Of a DNA stretch of 64,000 nucleotides, positions 9,838-19,677 are shown in pieces. The stretch's first letter is position 1. The number at the start of each line of letters is the position of its first letter. A model generated the notes under the pieces. The model had not been told where the DNA came from. It saw nothing but the letters and a program-made list of their open reading frames with translations, and did not search any database. The stretch lies in the NCBI GenBank assembly GCA_963786305.1, contig CAWAYL010000010.1, forward strand, positions 1-64,000, in the 5' to 3' direction. The DNA comes from CAKZLS01 sp963786305 (lineage in GTDB: Bacteria; Pseudomonadota; Alphaproteobacteria; Rhodospirillales; Defluviicoccaceae). A program made the translations under genes and the position numbers.

Positions 9838-11279
9838 ATGAGACTGTCGGAGCAAGGTCGTACGGTCGGGGATCTCGACTTTGGCACAGTTGATGCGGAG
9901 GCAGATCGAAAGTTAGGAAATTACTTCATCAACACGCCGCAGGTAGGCCAAGCCCTCAGCTTCCGGAGTGCCCACTTGCTCGGGCGAAAAGGTTCGGGCA
10001 AGTCTGCGATATTTACTCAGCTCCCGCGACTGGCCGCCGATCGGTATGGAAACGCGGCGGCAGTCAGCCTAATGACACCAGATCAATATGCCTGGGGCGC
10101 TTTGCGAGATTATCAGGAACAGGGTCTATTCCCCGAGCAGGCCCACACTAACGCATGGAAGTTCACTGTAGCAGTCGATGCAGCGGCGGCACTACTAGAG
10201 GTGTCGCCCAACAGACTTAACGAAACCGCGCGCAAGGCCTTTGAACAAATTCGTTCGTTTGTTTCAAGCAACTTCGGTGAAAACGTACCAACACCGACAA
10301 TCACAGCAAGACGCCTACTAGAAGGCTTGGAAGCCTTTAATCTTGAGGCTTTTGGCTTTGGCATTGGATTCGCGCGCGAGAAGCAACAGCAGGTTTTGAC
10401 CCCTCAGATTATCGATTTGCTCCTCGATGCGAACAAAAGAGGTGTGTAACGACACCGGTGTAATTATTGCGGCCGATCGCCTTGATGATTCATGGGATGG
10501 ATCAGAAAAAGCAAAGAGCCTTGCTAATTGGACTTCTCAAAGCAACTAAGGAAATAAACGATAAATACTCAGATCCGACAGGCAAAGGCATTCACGTTGT
10601 TATTTTCCTTCGATCTGATATTTATCAGGGACTTCAATTTGACGATAAGGATAAGCATCGAGCGATCGAGGAGGAAATTATTTGGACACCCGAACTCTTG
10701 CGAGACATGATTAACGCCAGACTACCCGAAGGTGTGAAGATCGACGAGATTTTTGAGGAAGGAGAAATGCGTGGAGGCATTGCTCCATTTAACTACATAG
10801 TTAAGCGTACTTTCCTGCGGCCTCGAGAGGTAATTCAGTTTCTCCAGGAGTGTCAGAAGAGATCAGAAGCTACTGCGACGGAGATTTACTAAGGATTCTG
10901 ATCTAGGGAGGCTGAGGAAACGTTACATTAGCTGGAAAGTCGATGATCTTAAGCAAGAGTACCGTCGGGTGTTTCCTGCTTTTGATCAGCTCATAAAAAA
11001 TCTTTGAGACAAACTCGGCATCGCTTTAATTCCGTCGACGACTTTCTGGTGTTTCTAAGCGAGAAGGCGAGTAATCTTTGTAAAGAATTCGGTGCGCGTG
11101 AATTAATGACGCGCCTGTTCGATGCGTCAATTATCGGTGTACGGCTTGGCAACGCTGGAACGGCCAGATTTCGTTGTGAAGACGCAGATTTACTTGTTCC
11201 GGTGACGGGGTCTGTTTACATCCATCAGAGTTCTCTACAAGGGACTCAGTATCAGGGAGACCCGGGCATAGCAAGCTGA
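9838..11279 (+). CDS. P-loop ATPase, possibly Sll1717 family; cargo gene in the tail operon, frameshifted
   Basis: The N-terminal 200 residues read cleanly from the ATG at 9838 and contain a Walker A loop LLGRKGSGKSAIF around residue 48. A second frame (10467-10892) carries HVVIFLRSDIYQGLQFDDKDK and WTPELLRDMINARL, which fits a sensor/arm region of KAP- or Sll1717-like NTPases. The stretch 10893-11005 reads LRKRYISWKVDDLKQEYRRV, and 11006-11279 reads SVDDFLVFLSEKASNLCKEF to a stop. At least three indels break it. The DNA is visibly AT-richer than the flanking phage genes and is on the opposite strand, between the C40 peptidase and DUF1833 tail genes that should be adjacent. This is the behaviour of an acquired cargo gene. 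A defence role is plausible for such ATPases but not shown. Confidence 0.6.
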
Positions 11280-11461
11280 CTGAACCCAATATGGGCTTGA
11301 CAGGATACCTTTTTGCGGCCGCTGTTCATGCATGACGAAACCCTGCGGCCATTTTCGAGCCGATCGCGGCATGATTGCTCATGGCTAACAGCAAGGATGC
11401 AGCGTAGTCGTTGGAATGGCCGCAGTCGGATGGAAAGCCGGCTCAGTTTCAAGTGCCAACC

Positions 11462-11937
11462 TCAAAGCAATCCGGGATACTCTGACGGGATGTAGCTGTG
11501 GCCGGGGAACGGCTCGTTGAGCACGTCCTCGAAGGCGAGCTCGCCGGTCACCACGAAGGCGTCGTACTCGGCGGAAACGAGCGTCATATTGAAGGGGCCG
11601 GCCTCGACGGTGTCGGGGCTCGCGGCCATCACCACCTCGAGGGCGACCGCCAGCGGCGCCTGCACCGCGCGCAGCGACTGGACGATCTGCCGGTCGACGT
11701 TGTCGATGCGGAGACTCACCCGCGCGACGCTCTCCGGGTCCTCGCCCGGCAGCGCGATCTCGAACGGATAGGCGGCGTAGAGTTCGCCGCGGCTGGTGAT
11801 GTCCTCGGTGTTGTTGACGACGCGGATCGGCTCGGCCAGGTCCTCGTGGTCGATGGTGAGCAGGAGCAGAAAGACCTGCTCCGTCGTTTCGGCGTTGATC
11901 GCCTGGCGCGCCGGCCTGCGACAAGCGTGCGGCTCAC
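11462..11937 (-). CDS. DUF1833-type distal tail protein (one early frameshift)
   Basis: The probable start is the GTG at 11937 (VSRTLVAGRRA). After one indel near 11905 the protein reads cleanly from INAETTEQVFLLLLTIDHED through YPFEIALPGEDPESVARVSL to FPGHSYIPSEYPGLL. About 158 residues is normal for this lambda-type minor tail family, which sits between the tape measure block and the C40 peptidase. Here the peptidase is separated from it by the ATPase cargo. The role in tail tip assembly is inferred from position. Confidence 0.7.
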
Positions 11938-12296
11938 GGGCAGGATCTCCAGCTTGAGCGTTGCCGTCCACAACCGGCCGCGGGCGATCGGCGCGTAGCC
12001 GGGCGGCTCGGCGAAGCGGCAGGTCGATGGCGGCGCCGGTGCGCGGGTGGACCCAGTCGAAGGCGAGCGCGCCGCCGTGCAGGGTGGCGTCATGGAAGCC
12101 GTCGAGGGTGTCGACCTGCTCGGACGTCAGATGCAGCTGCAGGCCCACGATCCGCGATGCCGGCGGTGAAGCGCCGGCGCACCTTGGGCGGCCCTGCCTC
12201 CATCTGGGTGCGGATGACGGTGTCGGGTGCCTGTTCGCTGTAGCCCTGGGCCAGCGGTTTTTGCGGCAGCGACAGCGGCCAGGTGGGATTGCTCAT
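11930..12296 (-). CDS. Minor tail protein (two frame slips)
   Basis: The ATG at 12296 overlaps the tape measure stop (ATGA). The N-terminus is MSNPTWPLSLPQKPLAQGY with EAGPPKVRRRFTAG. After a slip near 12150 the text reads LTSEQVDTLDGFHDATLHGG and ALAFDWVHPRTGA. After another slip near 12020 it ends YAPIARGRLWTATLKLEIL. This succession is familiar from lambda-like prophages of Alphaproteobacteria, where the protein follows the tape measure, but I cannot attach a firm family name. Confidence 0.6.
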
Positions 12297-14809
12297 CGCG
12301 CGACACCCCGCCGGTTGAGCCCGAAGGCGCTGCCGAGGGACTGGTCCCACCAGCCCTGGGCGATGCCGCGGCCCACCTCCTCGCGGATCAGCACGCGAAT
12401 GACCTCGCGCCCGCCGGGCCCGCGCTCGCGGCTCACCTCCGGCCGGGTACCCGAGGACCGCTGGTCGATGATCTGGACCACCACATCGGAGCCGAAGGCG
12501 CGGCGCAACTGCTCGGGCCAGCCCACCACCTCGCCCCGCTTGGCGACGATCGGCACCTCGCCGGCGCCGACGGCCCCGCCCCCGTGAAACCGCGGCGCAT
12601 CGGCGAAGGCGGCCATCGGCACCGGTGCTGGCCTCGAAGGCGTTGGGCCCGCCGATCATGCCGCCCTGATGCGCGTGGCCGAGGAGACCGAATGCCGAGT
12701 TGTGGGGCGCGCTCGGCGCATAGACCGCGCTTCCGCCGCCACCACCGCCGAACAGATCGAAGTCGAGGTTGCCGATGAGCCCGCCGAGGAAGCCGGACAG
12801 CGGCTTCATCACCATCATCTGATAGGCCGCGCGCAGCGCCGCCTCCTCCAGGGTGGCGAAGAAGTCGGTGACCGAGAGCTTGCCGGTTTGCGCCCACTGC
12901 GACCCAGGCGTCCTCCGAGGCCCGGAGCGCCGAGGTGGTCACCTCCTCGAACTTGCGGGAGGCGTCGCCGGCCTCGCGGCCATAGTCGCGAAGGGCGCGA
13001 ACCACGCCGGCCGACCAGTCGCGGCTCGCCGCCAGCATCCGGTCGTAGGCTTCCTCGAGGCGCGGGCATAGGTCTCCTGGTCGATGGCGCCGGCACGCAG
13101 AAGCGTGTTGAGCTCGGCGACCTCGGCCGCGTACGCCTCCTCGGCGCGTGCGCAGGCTGTCCTTGATCCGCCGGCCCGCCTCCAGCTGCCGGTCGCGCTC
13201 CTCGGCGGCGGCGCGCACCGCCTCTTGGGCCTGCTTCTCGTCGTAGAGGGCGCCGGCCAGCTCCTCGACCCGCCGCCGCTCCTCCTGCGGTCGCCTCCGC
13301 CGAGAGACGGCGCAGCGCCTCGCCGACGAAACGCTCGCGATCGGTGAGCGCGAGCGCGCGGCGCTCGGCCTCGAGGCCCTCGATGATCCTGTCGCCGGCG
13401 GCGCGCGCGGCGCTCGGCCGCTTCCGTTTCCGCCGCCGCCAACTGGGCCAGCCGGGCATCGCGCACCGCCCCGGCCCGGGCGATCAGTTCCCCGACCTTG
13501 TCCGAGGTGTCGGCGGTGGCGAGGTCCCCCAGTTCGCCGACCAGGCGCTCATGCTCGGCCCGGATCCGGTCGGCGCCCTGGTGGCTCAGTCTCAAACAAC
13601 TGGCGCTGCAGGTCCTTTCTCGATAGCGACCAGGCGTTTCGCCCGGTCGCGGGCGGCCGTGGTGTCGGTTTCGACGGTGTCCGGGGCGGCAATGGGGTCG
13701 GCGGGCGCCGGTTGCCCGCCGGTGTCCCGTTTGCAGCCAGGCGAGCTTGGCCTGCCATTGCCGCAGCGCCCGCTCCTTGCGCTCCAGCCGCCACTCGATC
13801 CAGCGCCGCTGCACGTCGTCGATAACGTCGTCGCCGAGGGCGTCGCGTTCGGCTCGCAGCGCCTTCACGTCGTCGCGCAACTCGCCGACGATCGCCCGGG
13901 TGCTGCGCAAGCTCAGGCCTTCGAAGTTGGTATCGCCCTGGGCGAGGAGTTTCATTTGTTCGTAGGCGACCCCGGCGTCCTTGGCCAGCGCCGCCAGTTG
14001 CTCCGGAGGCATCGGCGATCACCGGCGCCAGGTCGAGAACGGCGCGGGTGAGGTTGGCCGAGATCACCTTGCCGAGGGTGTCGAGTTCGTCCCGGGCCCG
14101 CTCGGCGTTGCGGACCAGGTCCTCTTCGAGGACGATGCCGAGATCGCGGGCCCGCCGGCGCACGGTCTCCAGGGCATCGGCGCCACTGCTCAGCATGTTG
14201 ACCATGGCCACACCCTCGGAGTCGAACAGCTTGAAGGCGAGCCGCACCCGCTCGGCCGGATCCTCGATCCCCTTGAACGCCTCGGCGACGTCGCCGAGCA
14301 GGTCCTCGGTGGCGCGGATCCGTCCCGACTGGTCGCGAAGGACGATGCCCATCTGGGCGAGAGCGTCCTTGGCCTCGCCGGTGCCCTTGGCCGCCTCGGC
14401 GGCGCGGCGGGTGAACCGCTGCAGCGCCATGTCGAGGGTTCGTTCCTCGATGCCGGCGAGCTGGGCGGCATACCTCAGCTCCTGCAACGCCCCGACGCCG
14501 ATCCCGATCTTGTCGGCGGTCTTGCCGATGGCGTCCGCCGCGCTGATCGAGCGATCGGCGAGCGCGGCGAGGCCGCCGACGGTGGCGACCCCGGCAAGCG
14601 GCGCCCCCAAGGGCGCGGATGCCGATGCCCAAGCGCCTTGGTCCGTTCGCCGAGACCACCGAGACCTGCGCGAGGCCTTGCCCGACGAGGTCTCGATCTT
14701 CTTGAGCGAGCGGTCGCCGGCCTCGCCCGACCTGGACCAGCTCGGCCTTGACCTTGCCGCCGCCCTCGACGGCGAGGCGGACCGAGTATGTGTGCTTGGC
14801 AGTGGCCAT
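12293..14809 (-). CDS. Tail tape measure protein, lambda-type, frameshifted
   Basis: The start at 14809 gives MATAKHTYSVRLAVEGGGKV. Through several frames the minus strand recovers VATVGGLAALADRSISAADA, DKIGIGVGALQELRYAAQLA, and a long helical body (LVRNAERARDELDTLG, MKLLAQGDTNFEGLSLRST). Further on are RKFEEVTTSALRASEDAW, the glycine-rich QGGMIGGPNAFEAS and a C-terminus GEVPIVAKRGEVVGWPEQL to GLNRRGVAR. The span is 839 codons, a typical length; it sets tail length and guides tail tube assembly. At least eight frame changes occur, balanced overall. It lies between the lipoprotein gene and two minor tail genes in the expected order. Confidence 0.75.
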
Positions 14810-14812
14810 TTT

Positions 14813-14847
14813 CAGAGGTCAGAAAGCAAGGACAGGGATCAGGGATC
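14813..14847. repeat. Heptamer array in the tape measure leader
   Basis: CAGAGGT, CAGAAAG, a six-base unit, then CAGGGAT twice run from 14813 to 14846. The 16 bases at 14832-14847 are identical to 9061-9076. The array sits four bases upstream of the tape measure start and reaches into the end of the upstream lipoprotein frame. No complementary arm is seen nearby. Confidence 0.65.
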
Positions 14848-14849
14848 GG

Positions 14850-15185
14850 AGGGGTGAAGGGCTTGTGGCCGCTTACGGGGTGTCGGTCCTCGGCGCGGCG
14901 ATCGAGCAGCGAGGACAGGCCTTCGGCGCAGACCCGGCTGGTGTCGAGGCCGGTGACGTCGGCGACCGCGTCGCGGATCCTGACGCGGATGACGTTGTCG
15001 GGCGGAAGCTCGCAGACCACGTTGAACACCGCCTGCGCCGCCGCCCGGGCCAGGTGGGCGTTCTCCGCCAGTTCGCCGGTCTTGCATCCGGCGAGGGCCA
15101 GGGCCAGCAGCATCGCCGCCAGGGCGAACCCGCCCGCCATCGGGCCGAACACCGTCGTCAAACGCGCGATCAATCGCTCTTTCAT
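14850..15185 (-). CDS. Small phage lipoprotein
   Basis: MKERLIARLTTVFGPMAGGF is followed by a hydrophobic segment ending in a lipobox LALAGC, so export and lipidation at about Cys34 are likely. The mature part contains two further cysteines (VVCELPPDN, SRVCAEGL). The C-terminal end is blurred because the frame runs on through the heptamer array into the tape measure gene; an indel near 14900 is likely. A lipoprotein gene between the tail chaperone and tape measure is unusual. It could act in superinfection exclusion or spanin-like lysis, but neither is shown. Confidence 0.55.
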
Positions 15186-15236
15186 CAGAGATCACTCCTT
15201 TGCTTGGGGTGGTGGGGAAAGGGTCGAAACGGATCA

Positions 15237-16006
15237 GTCGGCGCGGTCGTCGCAGGCGTCGAGGATCCCCGCCTCGGCGGCGGGCAGAAGCTCGCTCAAG
15301 ACCTCGAGGTCATGGCCGCGGGCGCGGGCGAGCTCCAGGGCGAGCCCGAGATCGAGGCCGAGCACCTGGCCCGTCGGGTCCGACGCGGAGGTGGTTCTGC
15401 ACGGCCCGGACGATGTCCCAGGCCTGGTGTTCCTCGAGGGTCTGCCGGCGCGTGCTCCCGGTAGGGGCAGCGCTCTTCCGTCAGGCCGACGCCGCCTTCG
15501 GCGCAGGCGAGTCCTTGCTCTTCGCAGCCCCGGCAGTACTCGGGCCCTCCGCCCGGCTTGAAGTGCCAGCGGCAGAGGGCCCGGATACGTTTTTTGCGGC
15601 GTTGAGCAGCACCTGGCGCGAGGGTGAATTCCTGGAAGAACCGCTCGCCGACGGGATAGAGATCCATCACCGCGGCGACCGCCTCGCGGCTCACCGGCGC
15701 ATCGCCGTTGCCGTCCTCGGCAAGCACGCCGGACCAGGAGACGATGTGACGGGCGGCCAGCTCGTGGACCAGCAGCCCGTGATAGAGCCCGTCCCGTTCG
15801 GCCGCGTCGTCGAGGTCGGGAAGGTCGTCGGTTGGCAAGCCCGCCTCCTTGCGCTCGCGGTACTGGCTCTCCAGGCTCTCCAGCCGCCGTCGCGCCGCCG
15901 CCTGCGCCGCGGCCATGCCGGACGAGGTCAGCGGCTTGACCGTGACGGTGATCCCGTAGGGGAGATCGAGGTCGTAAGGGTCCTTCGGTGTGCTCAGGGT
16001 GATCAC
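15237..16006 (-). CDS. Tail assembly chaperone-like protein (frameshift near the end)
   Basis: The ATG at 16006 overlaps the tail tube stop. The protein starts MITLSTPKDPYDLDLPYGIT and includes VHELAARHIVSWSGVLAEDG and a C-terminal CRGCEEQGLACAEGG cysteine cluster (with ALCRWHF upstream, a possible zinc site). The frame then changes near 15450, after which LEEHQAWDIVRAVQNHLRV and GLALELARARGHDLEVLSEL lead to the stop at 15237. No slippery heptamer is visible at the junction, so this looks like an indel rather than the programmed slip known in lambda G/GT. Position between tail tube and tape measure supports the chaperone role. Confidence 0.6.
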
Positions 16007-16958
16007 TGGTACACCGTCCCATCCAGGTCGTTGGTGAGTTCCACCTTCAGCATCTCGCCCTCGGTCTCGTTCCAGGCGCCCTGGAAATCGAAGCTGGCCT
16101 GCACCCCGCCGGGGCCTTCCACCGCCAGCTTCGGCTTCGGCAGGTAGACCTCATGGGCGGTGAAGACGACGGATGCGGCGGCGGACAAGGTGTAGGCGAA
16201 CTCCAGATCGACCGGCGTGCCGTTGGCGGCCAGATCGATGAGCGTGGTGTCGGCGAAGCGGACGTCGATGCGGCCAGTGAGCGCCGCGATGGTCGGATCG
16301 GCGCCGTCGATCTTGCCGTCGGCGCGGATGGTCTCGATCTTCTCCAGGTTGTTCGAGTAGGTGAGCGAGCCGGCGGTGAGGTTGCCGATGGCGCTCCCGC
16401 CCCGCTTGATCGATCCCTGGAACTGGCTGATGCGCGAGAAGGCGAGCGACGTCGGCGTGCCGCCCTGGGACGTGCCGTTGCGGGTCTCTCCCTGGGCGAT
16501 GGCGTTGATCGTCGCCGCGGCGGCGCCGGAGCGGGCGAACTCGAGGGCGATCGAGTTGAGCTTGACGCCGGTGTGCATGAAGAAGGCCGGCACCTGCGGC
16601 GAGACCCACCTCGATCGAGTAGCTGGGCAGATCGACGGCGCCGGAGACGAAGGTGTGGGTCTAGGTGCCGTCCAGGTTATCGACGGTGGCCGGATCGCCG
16701 AGCAGCCCGGTCAGCCAGAAACCGAGATAGCGCGGGTCCACCGGGACGACGATGTCGCCCTCGTCGTTGATGACGTCCTGCAGCGGCGCCCGCGGGTCGC
16801 GGCCGTAGCCGAGGACGGGATCGTCGATCAGTCCCTGCTCGCTGCCGAGCGAGCAGCGGTTGAACGGCATGCGCACGTAGTTGCCGGTCGGCCTGCGTGC
16901 CGTAAGCGGTCTCCCGCTTGAGCAGCAGTGCGGCATTCGCGCCGTAGGCACGGGCCAT
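16003..16958 (-). CDS. Major tail tube protein (frameshifted)
   Basis: The start at 16958 gives MARAYGANAALLLKRETAYG. After a slip at about 16895 come NYVRMPFNRCSLGSEQGLI and DIVVPVDPRYLGFWLTGLL. After another slip near 16665-16595 the rest is continuous: VKLNSIALEFARSGAAAATI, GNLTAGSLTYSNNLEKIETI, and the C-terminus KVELTNDLDGTVYQ. About 318 codons fits the phage tail tube family of lambda-like Alphaproteobacterial phages. The protein polymerises into the tube through which DNA passes. Confidence 0.7.
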
Positions 16959-16986
16959 GGTTCGGATCTCCTTGCTGTGGTGATGA

Positions 16987-17426
16987 TCAGCCGAGGGGCG
17001 TGTCGGTCTCGTAGTCGACGACGACGGCCAGGGTTCCGGTCTTGATGGCGGCGGCACCATCGATCGCCTCGACGTCGACCGAGGGGCGGCCGTAGGTCAT
17101 GCCGAAGGCGAGCCCGCCGAGGGTCGGATCGGCTTCGAGCGCGGTGCCGATCGCCTGGATCAGGGTGTCGAAAGCAGTGTCGCGGGCGGCGGCATCGCCG
17201 TCCTGGACGTAGATCTCGATCTCGATGCGGTGGCTGTAGTAGGCGCCGGCAAAGCCGCCGAGCGCCTGCTCGGGCTCGCCGGGATCGCCGTCGCGGAGCA
17301 CGATCAGCCCGCCGGCCGGGATCTTCTCCGGCAGCGCCGTGTTGCGCTCGACTTTGGCGCCGGGCACGGTTTCGCAGAACGCGCCTTCAGGGCTTCCAGA
17401 ACCTGCTCGGCTTTGCTCGCTGGCAT
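16987..17426 (-). CDS. Tail terminator-like protein (one frameshift)
   Basis: The ATG at 17426 gives MPASKAEQVLEALKAR. One base appears to be missing near 17380, after which the text is VERNTALPEKIPAGGLIVLR, then FAGAYYSHRIEIEIYVQDGD and a beta-strand C-terminus TGTLAVVVDYETDTPLG. Proteins of this type are often mislabelled acyl-CoA transferase in phage annotations; size and position directly before the tail tube indicate the tail terminator role. Confidence 0.6.
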
Positions 17427-17456
17427 TGGCTCAACGCGTCCGCATGTGCCGGCCGA

Positions 17457-18089
17457 TCAGCGCCGGCAGCCGGCCGACCACCGCTCCGCCGCGCGGGCCA
17501 CGTCCAGCCGCTTCGGCATCCGCACCTGCGGGACGAGGAAGAACATCACCACCGTCGTAAGACCGGAGGTCGAGACATATTCGCCCCGGCGCTTCGAGGC
17601 CTTGCGCGTCGTTGCCATCCGAAATCCACCGCGCCTGCCGCCCCGAGCCACCATGCCGTCCATGACCAGGAGCGAGGCGCCTCTCGGTCGATAGACAAAG
17701 CGCAGCCGGCGGCCGTACATCCGTTCCACCATCCCCGGCGTGATCCGTTTGCCGGCGGGGCCTCGCTTCGGCGCCTCAGGTGAAGGGATCGCGAGCCAGA
17801 ACCCGTTGCGGCTGCGGATAACCGCGCCCTCGTCGAAGCACGCGAACGATCTGCGGCGCCTTGCTCCACACCAGCGCCGCCGCGTCGTGCCCGCGGTTGG
17901 GATAGCTCCGGCTGCGCCAGGTCCTGGCCAGCCGTTGGCCGAGACCGGCAGTGACCACTTGGCGGCGCAGCTCGCCCTTGAGGCCCTCTCCAGCCTCCTT
18001 GACCCCGTCGCGACGGCCTGCTCGATCCGGCGCATCTCGGCCTCGAGGCCGGACTTCAGGGAACCGACGATGGTGGCGGCGAGCTTCAA
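17457..18089 (-). CDS. DUF6441-type head-tail protein (frameshifted)
   Basis: A TTG at 18089 (LKLAATIVGSLKSGLEAEMR) overlaps the stop of the previous gene as TTGA. Combining frames gives VKEAGEGLKGELRRQVVTAG, SYPNRGHDAAALVWSKAPQI, DEGAVIRSRNGFWLAIPSPE and a C-terminus TTVVMFFLVPQVRMPKRLD. At least two compensating slips occur near 18010 and 17850. The family is restricted to phage head-tail junction regions; the exact function is not known to me. Confidence 0.65.
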   Translation of the reverse strand: MKLAATIVGSLKSGLEAEMRRIEQAVATGSRRLERASRASCAAKWSLPVSANGWPGPGAAGAIPTAGTTRRRWCGARRRRSFACFDEGAVIRSRNGFWLAIPSPEAPKRGPAGKRITPGMVERMYGRRLRFVYRPRGASLLVMDGMVARGGRRGGFRMATTRKASKRRGEYVSTSGLTTVVMFFLVPQVRMPKRLDVARAAERWSAGCRR

Positions 18090-18399
18090 GCCGGACGGCG
18101 TGTCCAGCGACCAGATGAGCCCGTCGCGATCGCGCACCGGCTCGCCTTGGATAACGTAGGTCTCGCCACCGACCTCCAACGTGTCGCCCTCCGCCGGCGC
18201 CGGAACCTCGCGAGACCCGGACGTCGAACAGCGCCGTCGCCGTGTGGATGCGGGTGTCGCCGAAGCCGACGATCTCGTCGGGTCGCCTGGCGATCACCCG
18301 CACCGTCATCGGGTCGCCGCCGGCCGGGGTGTAGACCGCGTCGGCCGCGATGTTCGGGTCGGCGAAGAGGACATCGATTGCGGTGGCGAATGCGGTCAT
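18086..18399 (-). CDS. Head-tail joining protein (frameshifted)
   Basis: From the ATG at 18399 the protein reads MTAFATAIDVLFADPNIAAD, then VIARRPDEIVGFGDTRIHTA. A slip near 18210 leads into GDTLEVGGETYVIQGEPVRD and an end at about 18086. About 105 residues with this succession is characteristic of the small joining proteins of lambda-like phages. In the phage order it should directly follow DUF2190, but the hydrolase/pRiA4b cargo separates them by about 2 kb. Confidence 0.65.
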
Positions 18400-18703
18400 G
18401 AAAAAACAACCCCCCTGGATGAGCACGTACTTAACACGTCACTCAAAATGTCTGTTCACTGTTGGGTAACGGTTGACCGGGACAAAAAATTCACAGGTGC
18501 GTCCAAGGTTCAGAGCAGCCGTCGATCGACACTTCCATACGACGGTGTTACGACGCTGAATGCTGGTCGATAGGGCAATGCAACCACGCCGAACTGGCCA
18601 GCTTCGCGGCGCGAACTATTCATGCGGATCGCTAGAGGACAGCAGCGACGAACTGGGCTGTTAGAAGAGGCTGAGTGACCACCGCTTGCGGAGGAGACGA
18701 CGA

Positions 18704-19597
18704 GTGCGAAAAGATGTGAGCTTTGATTCCAAGCAGTTGAAATGCCGCGGTTGGTTCTATTTGCCTGACGACATTGCAGCGAATGACAAGGTGCCCACCA
18801 TCGTCATGGCTCACGGATTTAGCGCCGTTAAAGAACAGGGCTTGGCGGACTTCGCCGACCGTTTTGTCGACGCGGGTTTCGCGGTTCTGATCTTCGATTA
18901 CCGATACTTCGGGGACAGCGACGGTGAACCCCGATGTCAGCTGTTTCCGTTGGAGATGGTGGAGGATTACCGCAATGCCATCACCTGGGTCTGCGAACAG
19001 TCTCACGTCGATCCGGCTCGGCTCGGAGTATGGGGGACCTCATTCAGTGGCGGTTTGGCCGCCTATGTCGGGACATTCGACAGACGCGTCAAAACCGTCG
19101 TCGCGCAGGTCCCGTCGCTTGCCAATGCGCAGTCGCGGCGGGCCATGGATCCTGACCGATGGGAGAGTGCCGGGGCGTTTCTGCTTCAGGACCGGATCGC
19201 ACGATACAAGACGGGTTCGGTAAACTACATGAAGGTCGTCGCGCCGGAGGGTGAACCCTGTATTTTGCCCGGGAAGGAGACGTACGACGCATTCATGGAA
19301 CTCAAGGATGCCGCGCCGAACTGGCGCAATCAAATCACTATGGAATCGCTAGAGAAGGTTCGGGAATTCGATCCGGTAAGTCCCATCAACCTGTTGGCCC
19401 CCACGGCGCTTCTCGTAATTGCCGCCGAAAAGGACAGTCTGATTCCGTTGTCTTCCGTCAAGTCGGCCTACGAAAAGGCCGCGAATCCGAAAGAGTTGAT
19501 CGTTTTGCCGATCAAGCACTTCGACATCTATCGGGACCCATGGTTGTCGAGAGCGGCGAGCGATGCAGTTACCTGGTTCAGAAAGTATCTCGTCTAG
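18704..19597 (+). CDS. Alpha/beta hydrolase, cargo in the head module
   Basis: The GTG at 18704 has a GAGGAGACGA ribosome binding site. The about 297-residue protein has the alpha/beta hydrolase layout: oxyanion strand VPTIVMAHGFSAVKEQGLAD, FAVLIFDYRYFGDSDGEPR, nucleophile elbow GVWGTSFSGGLAA (Ser in GTSFSGG near residue 112), acid in LVIAAEKDSLIPLSS and histidine in LPIKHFDIY. A complete Ser-Asp-His triad is visible, so it is probably active; the substrate is unknown. It has no signal peptide. It is intact, on the opposite strand to the phage genes, and inserted between DUF2190 and the head-tail joiner. Confidence 0.75.
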   Translation: MRKDVSFDSKQLKCRGWFYLPDDIAANDKVPTIVMAHGFSAVKEQGLADFADRFVDAGFAVLIFDYRYFGDSDGEPRCQLFPLEMVEDYRNAITWVCEQSHVDPARLGVWGTSFSGGLAAYVGTFDRRVKTVVAQVPSLANAQSRRAMDPDRWESAGAFLLQDRIARYKTGSVNYMKVVAPEGEPCILPGKETYDAFMELKDAAPNWRNQITMESLEKVREFDPVSPINLLAPTALLVIAAEKDSLIPLSSVKSAYEKAANPKELIVLPIKHFDIYRDPWLSRAASDAVTWFRKYLV

Positions 19598-19677
19598 TTT
19601 GGGCGATCCTGTGTCCGAGAGCACTCTCTACCGTGTGCAGATCCATTGAGCACTTTACCCGCGGCGTCGATCCGGGC

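Noticed and set aside
15237..16006. Programmed frameshift in the tail chaperone as in lambda G/GT
   Set aside because: No slippery heptamer is present at the junction and neighbouring genes show the same kind of random one-base breaks.
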